Shown one piece after another: positions 4,388 through 5,925 of a stretch of 5,925 bases of DNA (position 1 is the first letter of the stretch; every line of letters begins with the position of its first letter). Source of the stretch: Candidatus Falkowiibacteriota bacterium (lineage in GTDB: Bacteria > Patescibacteriota > Patescibacteriia > CAIXNZ01 > JADLGS01). The position numbers and the translations under genes are program-made. The notes under the pieces were generated by a model. It had not been told where the DNA came from. It was given only the letters and a program-made list of their open reading frames with translations, and made no database searches. The stretch covers positions 1-5,925 of the forward strand of contig JADLGS010000067.1 in assembly GCA_020849205.1 (NCBI GenBank), given 5' to 3'.

Positions 4388-5427
4388 CGTATTTCTATAG
4401 AAAGATTTGGTTTTGACATGACAGCAGAATAATCAACTGCTTGCGCGCCGTTTTGCAGTTCAATATAGGCAGATAAAGCGATCATAAGCGCGTTGTCAGT
4501 ACAGACCTCAAATGGTGGGATAATTACTTCGCACGAATTACTAAATCGTGACACTAATTCACTTCGCAATACCCTGTTGGCACTCACGCCTCCCGCCATA
4601 CACAAAGTCTTTGATCCAAAATCTTGTACAGCTTTGACAGTCTTTTGAAGAATTTGTTCAAGCGCAACATATTCAAAGCTCGCGCAAACATCAGCAACAC
4701 GTTCGTGTACATCATTTTTTTTGACGAGATCACGAACCGCTGTCTTGAGACCAGAGTAACTCACATTGTAATCATGGCTATGCTTCATCGCGATGGGTAA
4801 ATCAAAACCATGCACATCACCCTGTTGCGCCATTTTTGAAACATGTGGTCCACCGGGATACGGTAAATTAAGCAGTGTCGCCACCTTATCAAACGATTCT
4901 CCAATCGCATCATCCAAAGTTTGGCCAATAATTTTCATTTCCACTGGTGTTGTAAAATGCACAAGTTCAGTATGTCCACCAGAAACTAAAAGTCCCATCA
5001 TGGGAAATTTCACATCTCGATATTTCTTTTGCTCCAGATCAAAAAACGCTGTTTGTAGATGCGCGCGTAAATGATTGATAGCCACCAAAGGTTTGTGATA
5101 TGCCAAGGCTAAAGATTTGGCAACCTGCACCCCCATCATAAGCGAGCCAATAAGACCAGGACCATAGGTGACGGCGATGCAATCTACATCCGCAATACCC
5201 ACACCTGCCTTTGTAATTGCCTCATCAAGCACCCAAGGAAATGTCTCAACATGCTTGCGTGCCGCAACCTCTGGCACAACGCCATGAGTTTTTTGGTGAA
5301 TCTCAATCTGCGAGTAGACGACATGCGACAAGACTTCAAAATGCGTATCAAAAAATCGAACAAAGGCAACGCTCGCCTCGTCACAACTTGATTCAATAGC
5401 CATAATTAATTGCGACTCTTTTTTCAT
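4384..5427 (-). CDS. tsaD: tRNA N6-adenosine threonylcarbamoyltransferase TsaD
   Basis: A 347-residue, full-length TsaD (Kae1/YgjD family, ASKHA fold). It transfers the threonylcarbamoyl group from threonylcarbamoyl-AMP to A37 of ANN-decoding tRNAs, together with TsaB and TsaE. Visible features: the N-terminal phosphate loop IESSCDEAS (11-19), TYGPGLIGSL (87-96), metal ligands H119 and H123 in NHLRAH, SGGHTEL (149-155), DDAIGESFDK (172-181), PGGP (191-194), AGGVSANRVLR (278-288), and the C-terminal ligand D311 in CTDNALMIA. M1 is preferred to M9 because starting at M9 would remove half of the first beta-strand. No Shine-Dalgarno site precedes M1; the promoter predicts transcription starting at the ATG itself. 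The stop overlaps the tsaE start. tsaB is not adjacent; tsaB and tsaC must lie elsewhere or be replaced. Confidence 0.97.
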   Translation of the reverse strand: MKKESQLIMAIESSCDEASVAFVRFFDTHFEVLSHVVYSQIEIHQKTHGVVPEVAARKHVETFPWVLDEAITKAGVGIADVDCIAVTYGPGLIGSLMMGVQVAKSLALAYHKPLVAINHLRAHLQTAFFDLEQKKYRDVKFPMMGLLVSGGHTELVHFTTPVEMKIIGQTLDDAIGESFDKVATLLNLPYPGGPHVSKMAQQGDVHGFDLPIAMKHSHDYNVSYSGLKTAVRDLVKKNDVHERVADVCASFEYVALEQILQKTVKAVQDFGSKTLCMAGGVSANRVLRSELVSRFSNSCEVIIPPFEVCTDNALMIALSAYIELQNGAQAVDYSAVMSKPNLSIEIR

Positions 5428-5433
5428 GGCATT

Positions 5434-5463
5434 GTTGTACCATATCTGGACGCTGGGTGTCTA
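5434..5463 (-). promoter_or_regulatory. tsaD promoter, predicted leaderless
   Basis: Minus strand: TAGACA (5458-5463, 5 of 6), an 18-base spacer and TACAAC (5434-5439, 4 of 6) with TGG directly before it as an extended -10. Six bases separate the -10 from the tsaD ATG, so +1 is predicted at the A of the start codon (5427). The absence of any ribosome site upstream agrees with a leaderless transcript. Confidence 0.5.
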
Positions 5464-5472
5464 GTGACACCC
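5455..5472. promoter_or_regulatory. Perfect palindrome between divergent tsaD and the mTERF-like gene (candidate operator)
   Basis: GGGTGTC-TAGT-GACACCC, a 7-bp perfect inverted repeat. It covers the predicted tsaD -35 on the minus strand, and carries GTGACA (5464-5469), a -35-like hexamer, on the plus strand. A regulator bound here could affect both directions; no such regulator is visible in the window. Confidence 0.5.
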
Positions 5473-5504
5473 GATGCTGGGATATATTGCATTATTTTAC
5501 CGCT

Positions 5505-5510
5505 TATGAT
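5505..5510 (+). promoter_or_regulatory. Possible -10 element of the mTERF-like gene
   Basis: TATGAT (5 of 6 consensus) would start transcription near 5517, about 30 bases before the ATG. No convincing -35 lies 16-18 bases upstream. TATATT at 5483-5488 is an alternative -10. The assignment is weak. Confidence 0.3.
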
Positions 5511-5546
5511 AAAAAACGATATCAATGCTCTTTACAAGGAGATGTT

Positions 5547-5925
5547 ATGCAATTATCGACTACGGAAATTAGCGAACGACAAGACTTTATTCAACAATAC
5601 TTTGGCACGACAAAAGGCTTTGTTCGAAAAGGCAAACAACCACCGCCAATCGAAACCATTCAAGAAAAAATTACCATGCTTACAATGCTTGGATTTGTGG
5701 ATCCGTGTAAAATAATTCGAAAGTATCCCGGTGTGTTGGATTATTCACAAGAACGCATTGGTAATAGAATTGATGAGCTGCGCATGATTGGATTTTTACG
5801 ACCTCACAGACTCATCACTCGTTATCCAAAAATTCTTGATCTTAGTAAGTCGCTCATTGAGCTTAAACTACTCAATCTCACCATGCTTGGATTTCACAAT
5901 CCGCGCCTTATGGTTGTCCGATACC
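5547..5925 (+). CDS. mTERF-like repeat protein, N-terminal part (partial, runs off the right edge)
   Basis: There are 126 codons visible, open at the window end. After a polar N-terminus of about 35 residues, a 33-residue unit recurs. LGF/IGF/LGF lies at 48-50, 81-83 and 114-116, and YP at 60-61 and 93-94 (KYPGVLDYS, RYPKILDLS), each exactly 33 apart. The pattern (hydrophobic helix ending LGF, then P at the start of a second helix, YPxxLD, third helix) is that of mTERF repeats, three-helix units that build nucleic-acid-binding solenoids. mTERF proteins are best known from mitochondria and chloroplasts, where they act in organelle transcription, termination and ribosome assembly. A bacterial role is not established, and the family call rests on motif reading alone. 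The start is supported by AAGGAG (5536-5541) five bases before the ATG. The gene is divergent from tsaD. Confidence 0.75.
   Translation, partial: MQLSTTEISERQDFIQQYFGTTKGFVRKGKQPPPIETIQEKITMLTMLGFVDPCKIIRKYPGVLDYSQERIGNRIDELRMIGFLRPHRLITRYPKILDLSKSLIELKLLNLTMLGFHNPRLMVVRY
5652..5925 (+). repeat. Tandem 99-base coding repeats of the mTERF-like gene
   Basis: Units of 33 codons begin at about 5652, 5751 and 5850; the third is cut by the window. They are diverged at DNA level, but units 1 and 3 share ATGCTTGGATTT (5685-5696 and 5883-5894) followed by ATCCG at the same offset. This points to duplication of an ancestral unit with constrained codons rather than very recent copying. Confidence 0.75.

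Noticed and set aside
5410..5715. Plus-strand 101-codon frame across the tsaD-mTERF intergenic region
   Set aside because: It starts inside antisense tsaD and overlaps the mTERF-like gene out of frame; the latter has the AAGGAG site at proper distance and clear repeat structure.

Overview
This window looks like chromosomal DNA from a bacterium with a moderately AT-rich genome. Genes are short and tightly packed, several start without a Shine-Dalgarno site, a GIY-YIG mini-protein sits among tRNA genes, and a protein made of mTERF-like repeats lies at the right edge. I infer a member of the Candidate Phyla Radiation (Patescibacteria), but no marker here proves it. TGA is used as a stop (end of tsaD, in an ATGA overlap), so the standard bacterial code applies.

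Left part (1-2840). The first 198 bases hold the start of an unrecognised membrane protein (minus strand, cut by the window). Upstream of it is ftsH (minus), the membrane AAA+ zinc protease, which ends in a hairpin terminator. Divergent from ftsH is a PAP2-superfamily membrane phosphatase or lipid phosphotransferase on the plus strand. It has its own promoter and a strong terminator that also works towards the minus strand.

Middle (2841-3582). On the minus strand, reading leftwards, a near-consensus promoter drives tRNA-Arg(TCT). This is followed by a palindromic element carrying a copy of the tRNA-His 5' half, a small GIY-YIG domain gene, and then intact tRNA-His(GTG). A 22-base perfect direct repeat (2887-2908 and 3276-3297) brackets the GIY-YIG gene. 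This resembles a small element inserted at, or duplicated together with, a tRNA gene.

Right part (3493-5925). A self-contained plus-strand unit (promoter, 5' hairpin, RBS, 119-codon orphan gene, strong terminator) has about 54% GC against about 37% in a sampled part of the next gene, and looks foreign or unusually selected. Convergent to it is the minus-strand pair tsaD-tsaE, overlapping by ATGA, for the N6-threonylcarbamoyl modification (t6A37) of ANN-decoding tRNAs. tsaD appears to be transcribed from a leaderless promoter whose -35 lies in a perfect 7-bp palindrome. Divergent from tsaD is the start of a protein with 33-residue mTERF-like repeats, a family best known from mitochondria and chloroplasts. 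Its C-terminus is outside the window.

The recognisable genes are mostly housekeeping (membrane proteolysis, lipid or envelope phosphate chemistry, tRNA supply and modification). The less ordinary material is the tRNA/GIY-YIG cluster, the GC-rich orphan cassette and the mTERF-like gene.
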